From Clostridiaceae bacterium (GTDB lineage: Bacteria > Bacillota > Clostridia > Lachnospirales > Lachnospiraceae), in the NCBI GenBank assembly GCA_902363735.1, contig CABJBA010000003.1:186001-250000 (forward strand): a stretch of DNA of 64,000 bases, read 5' to 3'. This document shows, one piece after another, positions 43,664 to 52,524 of the stretch. A program made the position numbers and the translations under genes. Numbering within the stretch: position 1 is the stretch's first letter; each line of letters opens with the position of its first letter. The notes beneath the pieces are model-generated. The model saw only the letters and a program-made list of their open reading frames with translations. It did not search any database and was not told the origin of the DNA.

Positions 43664-45984
43664 ATGGTTTCCTTTCCACTGAACGCTTCCGTTAACACTT
43701 CCGCCATAGTCTTTACATAGACAACGTCAAGTCCACCTGTAATTTCCTCCGACAGCTCCGCTATATCAGGACGGTTCTTATCAGGAATTAATACCTTTTC
43801 CACATGAGCCATACGGGCAGCCAGGATTTTTTCCTTTAACCCGCCGATAGGAAGAACTCTGCCTCTGAGGGTAATTTCTCCTGTCATGGCTACTTTTGCA
43901 TAGACCTTATGATTGGTAATGGCTGAAAGCATGGCGGTGGCTATGGTGATTCCTGCGGAAGGCCCATCCTTTGGCACTGCTCCCTCCGGAATATGAAGGT
44001 GAATATCGTGTTTTTCAAAGTAATCCTCTGCTACCTGATATTCCGGGCAGACCGACTTCACATAGCTGAGTGCCGTCTGAGCAGATTCCTTCATGACACC
44101 GCCCATCTGGCCAGTCATCTGAAGAGCACCCTTTCCGGGCATTACATTGACCTCTATCTGAAGTGTGTTGCCTCCTACGCTGGTCCATGCAAGTCCTCTT
44201 ACGGTTCCTACCTGGTCTTCTTCATTCACATCTTCAAAAGTCACTTTTTCCTTGCCCAGGTATTTTTCCAAATCCTTTGAACGGATATCTATGACCTGTT
44301 TTCCACCCTCCAAAAACTCTCTTGCTGCCTTACGGAACACAGAACCGATCTGCCGTTCCAAATTTCTCACTCCTGCTTCCCGGGTGTAGTTGTGAATGAT
44401 CTTTTTTAAGGCTCCCTCGGATATGGTTACCTGTTTTTCCTTTAGGCCGTTTTTATCTCTTTGTTTCCTTACAAGATAATTCTCTGCAATATGAAATTTT
44501 TCATTCTCCGTATAGCTGCTCACTTCAATTACTTCCATACGGTCCAGCAAAGGGCCTGGAATGGTGGTCGTGGTATTGGCTGTTGCAACAAAAAGCACAT
44601 TGGACAAATCAATGGGAGCTTCCACATAATGATCCCTGAACTTCATATTCTGCTCGCTGTCCAGCACCTCTAAAAGAGCTGAAGAGGTATCTCCCTTATA
44701 ATCCCTGCTAACCTTGTCAATCTCATCAAGAAGCATGAGAGGATTGCTGACTCCAGCCTGTCTTAAAGCTTCCACAATTCTTCCGGGCATAGCTCCCACA
44801 TAAGTTTTGCGGTGTCCTCTGATTTCTGCTTCATCACGGATTCCTCCCAGGCTGATCCGCACGTACTCTTTATTTAAAGCTCTGGCCATAGAACGGGCTA
44901 TGGAGGTTTTTCCGGTTCCGGGAGGGCCTACCAGACATACAATCGGGCTGGTGCCCTTTTTTGTCAGAATCCTGACAGCTAAATATTCCAGAATTCGTTC
45001 CTTTACCTTTTCCAGACCGTAATGGTCTTCATTTAATATCTTTTCCCCATGGGCAATATTATTGTTGTCCTTGGACATTTTTTTCCACGGAAGATCCAGG
45101 ACTGTTTCCAGATACATCCGGACTACATTGGCTTCCTGACTTCCTCCTGGCATTGCCTTAAAGCGCTCGATTTCCTTTCGGATTTTCTCCTGAACCTCTT
45201 TGTCAGCTTTTAAGGTCTTCAGCCGTTTACCGTATTCATCAGCATCAGACAAAGGATTGTCTTCTCCCAGTTCTTCACGGATCACCTTTAACTGCTCCCT
45301 TAAAATATAATCCTTCTGATTCTTGTCAATCCGCTCCTTCACCTGGGACTGAAGTTCTCGTTTTACTTTGGATACCTCAATCTCAGTTACCAGATTTCTC
45401 ATAACAAGAGCATATCTGTCCTCCAGCAAAAAGCTTTCCAACACCTGCTGGCGGATCCGATAATCCCAGGAAAGATGAACAGCAATCTGATCCAGCAATT
45501 CTCCCAGATCTGTAATAGTCTTTAAATGGGGAACTACTTCCTTGCCCACCTTAGGACTTTCTCTTCCATATTCCTCCAGCTTTTCCTGGGTAATCTGTAT
45601 CATGGCCTGGATCGTGACATAGTCAATGGCAGGATTCACCTCCTGGGTTTTCACAATTTCTCCTATGAGCATGGGTTCCTGGCTATCCAGGCCCAAAATC
45701 TCCGCCCTCTCCAGACCCTCTACCATAACACGAATCACATTATCAGGCATCTTTACAAGCTGCTTGATAAGGGCCACTGTACCGATCTGGAACAGATCAT
45801 CGATTCCGGGATCAGCTTCCTCAGTGTTCTTCTGGGTGATCAGACATACCTTCTGATCTCCCACCATGGCCTTTTCCACAGCCGCAATTGATTTTTTCCG
45901 GCTGATATCAAAATGCAGCATCATTTTTGGAAGAACTGTCATTCCCCTTAAGGCAATGACTGGCATTGTAATTGTTTTATCCAC
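43660..45984 (-). CDS. lon: ATP-dependent protease La (LonA)
   Basis: Hexameric AAA+ serine protease of 774 residues. It starts MDKTITMPVIALRGMTVLPKM, the substrate-recognition LON domain; the AAA+ module has Walker A LVGPPGTGKTSIARS near residue 345 and Walker B MLLDEIDKV; the protease domain has the catalytic Ser in PKDGPSAGITIATAM and Lys in GLKEKILAARMA. The GTG at 45984 was chosen because it has AAGGAG upstream and gives the usual N-terminus; the in-frame GTG at 46044 lies inside the terminator hairpin after clpX. Degrades damaged and regulatory proteins. Confidence 0.94.
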   Translation of the reverse strand: MDKTITMPVIALRGMTVLPKMMLHFDISRKKSIAAVEKAMVGDQKVCLITQKNTEEADPGIDDLFQIGTVALIKQLVKMPDNVIRVMVEGLERAEILGLDSQEPMLIGEIVKTQEVNPAIDYVTIQAMIQITQEKLEEYGRESPKVGKEVVPHLKTITDLGELLDQIAVHLSWDYRIRQQVLESFLLEDRYALVMRNLVTEIEVSKVKRELQSQVKERIDKNQKDYILREQLKVIREELGEDNPLSDADEYGKRLKTLKADKEVQEKIRKEIERFKAMPGGSQEANVVRMYLETVLDLPWKKMSKDNNNIAHGEKILNEDHYGLEKVKERILEYLAVRILTKKGTSPIVCLVGPPGTGKTSIARSMARALNKEYVRISLGGIRDEAEIRGHRKTYVGAMPGRIVEALRQAGVSNPLMLLDEIDKVSRDYKGDTSSALLEVLDSEQNMKFRDHYVEAPIDLSNVLFVATANTTTTIPGPLLDRMEVIEVSSYTENEKFHIAENYLVRKQRDKNGLKEKQVTISEGALKKIIHNYTREAGVRNLERQIGSVFRKAAREFLEGGKQVIDIRSKDLEKYLGKEKVTFEDVNEEDQVGTVRGLAWTSVGGNTLQIEVNVMPGKGALQMTGQMGGVMKESAQTALSYVKSVCPEYQVAEDYFEKHDIHLHIPEGAVPKDGPSAGITIATAMLSAITNHKVYAKVAMTGEITLRGRVLPIGGLKEKILAARMAHVEKVLIPDKNRPDIAELSEEITGGLDVVYVKTMAEVLTEAFSGKETI

Positions 45985-46007
45985 TGTTACCTTCTCTCCT
46001 TCGCATC

Positions 46008-46047
46008 CAAAAAGGTGTTGCAGCAGGTCTTTCCGCTGTAACACCTT
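46008..46047 (-). terminator. Terminator between clpX and lon
   Basis: On the minus strand AAGGTGTT-A-CAGC pairs with GCTG-C-AACACCTT (13 positions, one mismatch) and TTTTT continues. It lies 19 nt after the clpX stop and 24 nt before the lon GTG. No promoter is visible between it and lon, so it may reduce rather than block transcription into lon. Confidence 0.75.
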
Positions 46048-46065
46048 CCCGACTCATGCAGGGAT

Positions 46066-47370
46066 CTATGCGATCTCGCCTGTTTTATCTTTTCTCCGTT
46101 TTGGAGCCAGCGGTTTTCTGGGAACTGTCATATCCCTGTAAACCAATTCCGGTTCACCCTTCTGATCCACAACATCTTTGGTAATCGTGCAGATTCCAAT
46201 GCTGCTGTCTGATGGAATTTCATACATCATATCCATCATAACGCTTTCCATAATGGAACGAAGTCCTCTGGCTCCGGTTTTGCGTTCCACTGCCAGCTCT
46301 GCAATACGTTCCACTGCATCCTTAGTCAGCTCCAGCTTTACGTCATCCAGCTCAAACAGCTTTTGATACTGCTTAATCAGGGCATTTTTCGGTTCTGTAA
46401 GAATTCTAACCAGGGCGTCACTGTCTAAGAGCTCCAGAGACACGGTAACCGGCACACGTCCGATAAACTCTGGTATGAGTCCGAACTTCACCAGATCCTG
46501 TGGCAGGGTCTTCTTCAAAAGTCCATCAATATCCGTCTTGTTTTTGTCAACTATTTCCGCATTGAAGCCGATAGAGCCTGCGCTTAAACGGCGTTCAATG
46601 ATTTTTTCCAATCCATCAAAAGCTCCTCCGCAGATAAACAGAATGTTTGTGGTATTAATCTGCAGAAGTTCCTGGTGAGGATGCTTTCTTCCCCCCTGAG
46701 GCGGAACGCTCGCAACAGTTCCCTCCAGAATCTTTAAAAGGGCCTGCTGTACGCCTTCACCGGATACATCTCTGGTGATGGACACATTCTCTGACTTCTT
46801 TGTGATCTTATCAATCTCATCAATATAGATAATTCCATATTCCGCTCTGGCAATGTCATAATCAGCCGCCTGAATCAGCTTTAAAAGAATATTTTCCACA
46901 TCCTCACCTACATAGCCGGCCTCTGTCAGGGCAGTTGCATCTGCAATGGCAAAGGGAACATTTAAAACCTTCGCCAGGGTCTGAGCAAGATAGGTTTTGC
47001 CGGAACCGGTGGGTCCTAGCATGAGAATATTGCTCTTTTGCACATCCACATCCAGTTTTTTTCTGGAAGTGATTCTCTTGTAATGGTTATAGACTGCGAC
47101 AGACAGTACTTTCTTTGCGCTGTTCTGACCAATAACGTAGTCATCCAGAAACTCCTTAATTTCCTTGGGTTTCATCAGATTGATTTCACCGAAATCAGGA
47201 GATTGGGCCTCCTCTTGATCATCGAATTCTTCCTCTAATATCTCTGCACACAAATCAATGCATTCATCACAAATGTAGACATTATTGGAACCGGCAATCA
47301 GTTTCTTTACCTGGTCCTGGGACTTCCCGCAAAAAGAACACCTGATCTTTTCATCTGTTCTGATCGGCAT
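46066..47370 (-). CDS. clpX: ATP-dependent Clp protease ATP-binding subunit ClpX
   Basis: AAA+ unfoldase of 434 residues that feeds ClpP. The N-terminal zinc domain shows the four cysteines [10 protein letters not shown] ... [13 protein letters not shown] (residues 11-41). Walker A is [14 protein letters not shown] near 120, Walker [11 protein letters not shown] near 180; the ClpP-contacting loop region and sensor [19 protein letters not shown] near 360 are present. The spacing of GAGGTG before the ATG is good. Second in the clpP-clpX unit, separated from clpP by a dispersed repeat element. Confidence 0.97.
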   Translation of the reverse strand: MPIRTDEKIRCSFCGKSQDQVKKLIAGSNNVYICDECIDLCAEILEEEFDDQEEAQSPDFGEINLMKPKEIKEFLDDYVIGQNSAKKVLSVAVYNHYKRITSRKKLDVDVQKSNILMLGPTGSGKTYLAQTLAKVLNVPFAIADATALTEAGYVGEDVENILLKLIQAADYDIARAEYGIIYIDEIDKITKKSENVSITRDVSGEGVQQALLKILEGTVASVPPQGGRKHPHQELLQINTTNILFICGGAFDGLEKIIERRLSAGSIGFNAEIVDKNKTDIDGLLKKTLPQDLVKFGLIPEFIGRVPVTVSLELLDSDALVRILTEPKNALIKQYQKLFELDDVKLELTKDAVERIAELAVERKTGARGLRSIMESVMMDMMYEIPSDSSIGICTITKDVVDQKGEPELVYRDMTVPRKPLAPKRRKDKTGEIA

Positions 47371-47385
47371 ATATACACCTCATGC

Positions 47386-47470
47386 TTTCCTTATAAACTG
47401 CCCGTGCACTTTGGGCATAGTGGTATACCCGCAGGGTGTTTCCTTATAAAACGCCCGTGCACTTTGGGCA
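47386..47470. repeat. Dispersed repeat element, copy 1 (clpP-clpX gap)
   Basis: Two near-identical 32-bp units (47386-47417 and 47439-47470, 30/32 the same) flank a 21-bp core containing TGGTATACCCGCAGGGTG (47418-47438). Each unit carries GCCCGTGCACTTTGGGC, a small GCCC/GGGC hairpin. The same layout with a 20/21 identical core occurs at 58839-58921 upstream of mglA. It fills almost the entire 108-nt gap between clpP and clpX and lies just before the clpX ribosome site. Confidence 0.85.
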
Positions 47471-47478
47471 AGCATCAT

Positions 47479-48072
47479 TTACACTTCTTTGTTATGGCTG
47501 TAGATAATATCATCAATCAGGCCATATGCTTTTGCTTCTTCAGCGTTCATATAATTATCGCGCTCTGTATCCCGCTCAATCACCTCATAAGGCTGCCCTG
47601 TGTTTGCGGACAGAATCTCATTTAAACGCTTTTTAATTTTTAAAATATTTTCAGCTACAATCCGGATCTCAGTAGCCTGGCCCTTGGCTCCGCCAGAAGG
47701 CTGATGGATCATCACTTCTGCGTTTGGAAGCGCAAATCTCTTTCCTTTTGCTCCGCCTGCCAGTAAAAAGGCTCCCATGCTGGCTGCCATACCCATACAA
47801 ACCGTAGAAACATCGCACTTGATATAATTCATAGTATCATAAATCGCCATACCTGCAGTGACGGAACCTCCCGGACTGTTAATGTAAAGGTTAATATCCT
47901 TAGTGGGATCTTCTGCCTCTAAGAACAACAGCTGGGCCACAACAAGACTTGCGGATACATCAGACACTTCTTCGCCCAGGAATATGATGCGTTCCTTTAA
48001 GAGGCGGGAATAAATATCGTAAGAACGCTCGCCCTTACTGGTTGACTCTATGACATAAGGTACTAAACTCAT
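47479..48072 (-). CDS. clpP: ATP-dependent Clp protease proteolytic subunit ClpP
   Basis: Serine protease subunit of 197 residues forming the double-heptamer chamber. Catalytic triad: Ser in [14 protein letters not shown] (about residue 97), His in [12 protein letters not shown] (about 122), and Asp in the late [15 protein letters not shown] region (about 171). It begins [32 protein letters not shown], as usual. It lies between tig and clpX, the common tig-clpP-clpX-lon order. Confidence 0.97.
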   Translation of the reverse strand: MSLVPYVIESTSKGERSYDIYSRLLKERIIFLGEEVSDVSASLVVAQLLFLEAEDPTKDINLYINSPGGSVTAGMAIYDTMNYIKCDVSTVCMGMAASMGAFLLAGGAKGKRFALPNAEVMIHQPSGGAKGQATEIRIVAENILKIKKRLNEILSANTGQPYEVIERDTERDNYMNAEEAKAYGLIDDIIYSHNKEV

Positions 48073-48108
48073 TTATCTTCCTCCTGTCTATAATTTCTCA
48101 TCATAGCT

Positions 48109-48139
48109 GAATAGACTCCCGACAAAATGTCAGGAATCT
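48109..48139 (-). promoter_or_regulatory. Hairpin between tig and clpP
   Basis: On the minus strand ATAGATTCCTGACA pairs with TGTCGGGAGTCTAT (14 bp with two G-T pairs) around TTT. There is no T-run after it, so it is better seen as an intercistronic stabilising or processing stem than as a terminator. Confidence 0.5.
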
Positions 48140-48152
48140 ATCAGACGATTAC

Positions 48153-49439
48153 TTAAACTAATTTTGCTTCTGCAACCAGGAAATCAACCGCTTCCTGAAC
48201 TGCTAAATCTTCCTTCATCTGCTCAAGGCCGGCTTCACCCATGAATTCCTTCACCTGGGATACTTCCATTCTGTAAGATTCTGCCATATTGGCAATCTCT
48301 TTCTCAACTGCTTCATCAGAAGCGGTTAACTGCTCTGCCTTTGCAACAGCCTCCAGTACCAGTCTGGTCTGGATTCTCTTAAGTGCCTGAGGTTTCATCT
48401 GCTCCCTTAAGGTCTGAATGGTCATGCCGGTAAACTTCATATACTGGTCAAGAGACAGGCCCTGGCTCTGCATTCTTTTTGCATAGTCATTTACCATATT
48501 ATTCACCTGGCTGTCGATCATTGCTTCCGGAATCTCCATAGCAGCATTTTCAATAACCTTTTCTACAACACGGTCCTCATTCTCAGTAGCTGCTGCCTTC
48601 TCTTTTTTGGAAGCAACATTTTCCCTGATGTTATTTTTGTATTCTTCCAGAGTCTCAAACTCAGATACCTCACTTGCAAACTCATCGTTTAATTCAGGAA
48701 GTTCTTTTTTCTTAATTTCTTTAACAGTCACCTTGAATAAAGCAGGTTTTCCTGCCAATTCTGTGGCATGGTATTCATTAGGGAAGGTCACATTTACTTC
48801 GCAGGCCTCTCCGATGTTCTTGCCGACCAACTGCTCTTCAAAAGTATCAATGAAGGAGTGGGAACCAATGGTAAGAGGATAATCCTCGCCCTTGCCGCCT
48901 TCAAATGGTTTTCCATCTACAAAACCTTCAAAGTCAACGACTGTCTGATCGCCGTCTTCCACTGCTCTGTCCTCTACGGTAATCAGTCTGGAATTCTGCT
49001 CCTGAACTTTCTTTAATTCTGCATCAATATCCTCATCGGTCACATCAGCAGATGCTCTGGCAACTTCAATTCCCTTGTATTCACCCAGAGATACATCCGG
49101 CTTTACTGCAACTGTTGCAGTATAAATCAGGGTTTTTCCCTTTTCAACCTGTACGACATCAATTTCAGGTCTGGATACGATCTCCAGTCCGCTTTCCTCT
49201 GCTGCATTGCCATATGTTGCATCAAGAGCTTCGTTTATTGCATCTTCATATAAAACGCCAACTCCATACATCTTTTCGATCATGGCCTGAGGAGCTTTTC
49301 CTTTTCTGAATCCAGGAATATTAAATTTTCCTTTATTCTTATTATAAGCTGCGGTAAGAGCCTTATCAAACTCTTCAGCCGATACCTCTACGGTTAACTT
49401 TGCCATGTTTTTTTCTAATTTTTCTACTTGTAAACTCAT
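48153..49439 (-). CDS. tig: Trigger factor (ribosome-associated chaperone, PPIase)
   Basis: Ribosome-bound chaperone and peptidyl-prolyl isomerase of 428 residues. The N-terminal ribosome-binding domain carries the signature FNIPGFRKGKAPQAMIEKMYG near residue 40; the FKBP domain is seen as EDGDQTVVDFEGFVDGKPFEGGKGEDYPLTIGSHSFIDTFEEQLVG near 160; the C-terminal helical arms follow. The ATG at 49439 has AAGGAGG; an upstream in-frame start would add 20 atypical residues within the leader. Confidence 0.95.
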   Translation of the reverse strand: MSLQVEKLEKNMAKLTVEVSAEEFDKALTAAYNKNKGKFNIPGFRKGKAPQAMIEKMYGVGVLYEDAINEALDATYGNAAEESGLEIVSRPEIDVVQVEKGKTLIYTATVAVKPDVSLGEYKGIEVARASADVTDEDIDAELKKVQEQNSRLITVEDRAVEDGDQTVVDFEGFVDGKPFEGGKGEDYPLTIGSHSFIDTFEEQLVGKNIGEACEVNVTFPNEYHATELAGKPALFKVTVKEIKKKELPELNDEFASEVSEFETLEEYKNNIRENVASKKEKAAATENEDRVVEKVIENAAMEIPEAMIDSQVNNMVNDYAKRMQSQGLSLDQYMKFTGMTIQTLREQMKPQALKRIQTRLVLEAVAKAEQLTASDEAVEKEIANMAESYRMEVSQVKEFMGEAGLEQMKEDLAVQEAVDFLVAEAKLV

Positions 49440-49504
49440 TAATGGGTTCCTCCTTGAGATATATGTGAACCGCCATACCGTGAGGGCGTTACACTTCAAT
49501 TTAG

Positions 49505-49534
49505 CATTATAACATACTCGTCCTGTAAATTCCA
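49505..49534 (-). promoter_or_regulatory. Extended -10 promoter of tig-clpP-clpX
   Basis: Minus-strand TGTTATAAT (TATAAT at 49510-49505) is an extended -10; the -35 position holds only a weak TGGAAT. The leader of about 60 nt ends in AAGGAGG before tig. No CIRCE or CtsR-type heat-shock operator was seen. Confidence 0.55.
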
Positions 49535-49560
49535 GTATTATTTGTGAAAATTTAAGTGAT

Positions 49561-52521
49561 TTATGAAAACTCCTGCATCTTCTTTACGATGTAAGGATCG
49601 AGAGGCCGGATTTCCATATGAGGCCTGGCAATATAGTACCCTTGATACAGGGAAACGCCCCAATCCATAAGAAATTTCAGTTCCTCTGCTGTCTCCACAC
49701 CCTCTGCCAGAACCTGTATATGATTTCGTTCAGAAAAATCCAAAAGGCTTTTTAAGATGATCTGGCGATTCTGGTCCTTGTGCACTTCTCGAACAATACT
49801 CATGTCCACCTTTACAATATCCGGTTTCATCCGAAGAAGTATCGTCTCACTGTTGTATCCTGTTCCAAAATCGTCTACAGCTGTCTGAGCATTCCATCTC
49901 TTTGCCATGTCCATCTTGCGGGCCATAAAGTCCTTGCTGGCGGGTTCGCTCTCTGTCATTTCTATGACAATTCTGTCAAGCAAATCTCCATACTGTGTCT
50001 CCAGCTTCAGCCAGTCCTCTTCTTCCAGACATACACTGGCAATAGAATTAACAAACAGCTTTTCTTCTTTTCCAAGATGGCCCGCTTCCATTTCTGCCGT
50101 TACCGCCTTCATTCCGGCAAACCATGTGACCATTTCCATCTGGGGAAGTTTTGCCTGAGTCCTTGCCAGATTTAAGACTTCATCAACACCCTTTATATTA
50201 GTAAATTCCGGTCTCATCAAAAGTTCATAACCGTAAATAGTTCCCTCCCTTGTAGCAATGGGCTGAAAAGCAAAGCGGACCTCTCCCGTATCCAGCATAT
50301 GGTTAAATTCTTCGCTGCCTGCCAGCATATAGGAATTGCGGACATATTCATTATAATCAAATTCCTTGACCATCCCCTTGACGCTATGCTTTACCATATA
50401 CATGGCAAAATCCGCATAGCTGAATAAAACATCAAAAGAATCCGCATCCTCCGGATACCAGGACAGGCCTCCCGACACCCGGATGGGGAACTGATATCCT
50501 CCCTCAACCTCCAGTTTGGCCTTCCGGACTTGTTTCATAAAGGCTTCCACCTTTCCTCTGATCTCCGCTTTATCCGTACCTCCCAAAAAGGCAACAAACT
50601 CATCCCCCGAATACCTTGATACAATGGCTCCGTATTTTATAAGGCTTTTCATACAGACTGCAAAAAGAACCAGATACCGGTCTCCTTCGTCATGGCCGTA
50701 AGTATCATTGATAAATTTCAAATTATCCAGATCCCACATGATGACTGCGGCAACCTGGTCTTTATGAAGAACCATAGCCTCCTTGACCTGCTCCCGGAAG
50801 GCTCTGCGGTTATAAAGGTCCGTTAACAGATCATAATTACGCTCACGTTCCAGTTTTTCTTTTTCTTCAACATCTGCTGTCACATCCGAACAGACTCCCA
50901 GCATCATTCCTGTTTTTGATTCATCAAGAATAAATTCCACCCATCGGTTTCCTCCTGGCCTCTCCAGACATCTGACAATGCGTTTTCCCCTCATCTTGAT
51001 TCCGGCAAAAGTTTCCGCCATACTGGCTTCAAACTCCCGTATACTCAAGTAGCAATATGGCTCCTGCATCTCCCCCCACCCCAGAAGTTCAAAGAGAGAG
51101 CGGCTGCAAAAGACCTTGTCATTCTCGTCATCATACTCAAAGACCCCGATCAGAATATTGGCATGCTCTAAAATACTGGTTATCTTGGAAGAGGCCCGTT
51201 CCACTTCCCGATTCAGCTGTTCAATGGTTTCCGTCAATTCGTCAATTTCACTGATATGCACCCGTTTCAGTATCAGATCCCGGTTTATGGACTTTCTCTT
51301 AAGCTGCATAGACAGACCCAGAATAGGTTCTGTTACAATTCTTCCCAAAACGTAAGTTCCCAGCATGCTGAGCAGAAGAGGAATTAAAATAGAGCTGAAA
51401 AGCATACGCCGTATGCCATGATAAAAAGACAGCAGATCTTTCTGGCGGGCAACTCCTGCCAGCACCCATTCTTCTTCCTCAAACGGGCTGTTGCTGCCAT
51501 ATGTTTCAAGAGTTTTTATGCTGGCATACCACTTGGTTCCATCAGAAGATTCCAGTTGGCTGATATCTCCATCTCCATAATCCTCATATTGAATCTCCTG
51601 ATCTTCGTTAAAATACTGGTTATATAAGTATCCTGAACTGGCAACAGGAACAATGGTATTAGTCCCTTTCTTTCTCAGCCCCAAAACCCAGCACTCTTCA
51701 AAGCCTGTTTTAGACTTGTCCCTTTCCATAAGCCGCTTCATCTGGCTTACGGTCATTTCCAGACCGCATACACCCGCCACAGTTCCGTCATTGAGAATCA
51801 CCGGAATAGAATAAGTAATCACCGGCATATCCTTAGGGCTTAGCCGGAAAGGAGGGCTTAAATAAGCAAATTTGATGGCATCTGACTGCCTGGCCTGATT
51901 TTTAACTGCAAGATTATAGGGCTTATGGTAAAAAGACGCAAACTCTCCCGTCTCATCAAATCCCAGCTCCCAAAAGGAGTCCAGAGGAATCCCATATTTT
52001 TCTGCTGCAGAAGGCAGCCCCCGTTCCATGAGAAGGGAGGAATTATCTTTTAAATCCCCTGCAAAATTGGAATTTCGAACATAAAAACCTGCCCGCATTC
52101 CAGCCGGACTGTTTTGGGCTGAAGGCCCGTTCAATATCAGAAAAACCCCCGTCGCATTGTTTAAATGAAGAACATCCAAGGATTTTTCCATAGTCCCCTC
52201 CACAATCTTGCGGTTCAATTCGTAATCCAGCAAAATATCTTTGGGCTTTTTACCGTTCCTTTCCAGAATCTGCTGAATTTCGGTAGTTAAAAAATCAGGA
52301 TTATTCAGCATAATCCTCCAGTTGTAAACGGTTTCCTTTTCCAGTTCCAGTTTTCTGTTTTCCGTATTATCATTCAATATATGGATTTCATTACTTTTTA
52401 ACTTGATAGAAACTCCGCCAAACAGCACCATTCCTGCTATTACCACTGCCTGTAAAGCCAGAAGGAACAGCAGCGGTCCCAGCAGACGATTCCGGATGGA
52501 TTCACTTCTCTTATTTTTCAT
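49561..52521 (-). CDS. Membrane c-di-GMP enzyme: Cache-HAMP-PAS-GGDEF-EAL
   Basis: Signalling protein of 986 residues. A first membrane span (about 13-36) and a second (about 372-395) enclose a large extracellular dCache-like domain. HAMP, a PAS-like domain (about 445-560), GGDEF (about 575-725) and EAL (about 745-985) follow. The cyclase motif is RYSGDEF (near residue 641), an accepted active variant; the EAL site reads YELLMRP near 767 (ExLxR kept), with DDFGTGY near 887 and AEGVE later, so both enzymes look intact. It lies 3 nt after a binding-protein gene, suggesting the lipoprotein presents a ligand to its Cache domain. Confidence 0.9.
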   Translation of the reverse strand: MKNKRSESIRNRLLGPLLFLLALQAVVIAGMVLFGGVSIKLKSNEIHILNDNTENRKLELEKETVYNWRIMLNNPDFLTTEIQQILERNGKKPKDILLDYELNRKIVEGTMEKSLDVLHLNNATGVFLILNGPSAQNSPAGMRAGFYVRNSNFAGDLKDNSSLLMERGLPSAAEKYGIPLDSFWELGFDETGEFASFYHKPYNLAVKNQARQSDAIKFAYLSPPFRLSPKDMPVITYSIPVILNDGTVAGVCGLEMTVSQMKRLMERDKSKTGFEECWVLGLRKKGTNTIVPVASSGYLYNQYFNEDQEIQYEDYGDGDISQLESSDGTKWYASIKTLETYGSNSPFEEEEWVLAGVARQKDLLSFYHGIRRMLFSSILIPLLLSMLGTYVLGRIVTEPILGLSMQLKRKSINRDLILKRVHISEIDELTETIEQLNREVERASSKITSILEHANILIGVFEYDDENDKVFCSRSLFELLGWGEMQEPYCYLSIREFEASMAETFAGIKMRGKRIVRCLERPGGNRWVEFILDESKTGMMLGVCSDVTADVEEKEKLERERNYDLLTDLYNRRAFREQVKEAMVLHKDQVAAVIMWDLDNLKFINDTYGHDEGDRYLVLFAVCMKSLIKYGAIVSRYSGDEFVAFLGGTDKAEIRGKVEAFMKQVRKAKLEVEGGYQFPIRVSGGLSWYPEDADSFDVLFSYADFAMYMVKHSVKGMVKEFDYNEYVRNSYMLAGSEEFNHMLDTGEVRFAFQPIATREGTIYGYELLMRPEFTNIKGVDEVLNLARTQAKLPQMEMVTWFAGMKAVTAEMEAGHLGKEEKLFVNSIASVCLEEEDWLKLETQYGDLLDRIVIEMTESEPASKDFMARKMDMAKRWNAQTAVDDFGTGYNSETILLRMKPDIVKVDMSIVREVHKDQNRQIILKSLLDFSERNHIQVLAEGVETAEELKFLMDWGVSLYQGYYIARPHMEIRPLDPYIVKKMQEFS

Positions 52522-52524
52522 AAA

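Noticed and set aside
45985..46044. Lon start at GTG 46044
   Set aside because: It falls inside the terminator hairpin after clpX; the GTG at 45984 has a ribosome site and the expected N-terminus.
47386..47470. Possible CRISPR mini-array
   Set aside because: Only two units, and the stretch between them is the conserved part shared with another locus, the opposite of a variable spacer; no cas genes.
49440..49560. CIRCE or CtsR heat-shock operator before tig-clpP-clpX
   Set aside because: Neither the CIRCE inverted repeat nor CtsR heptads could be seen.
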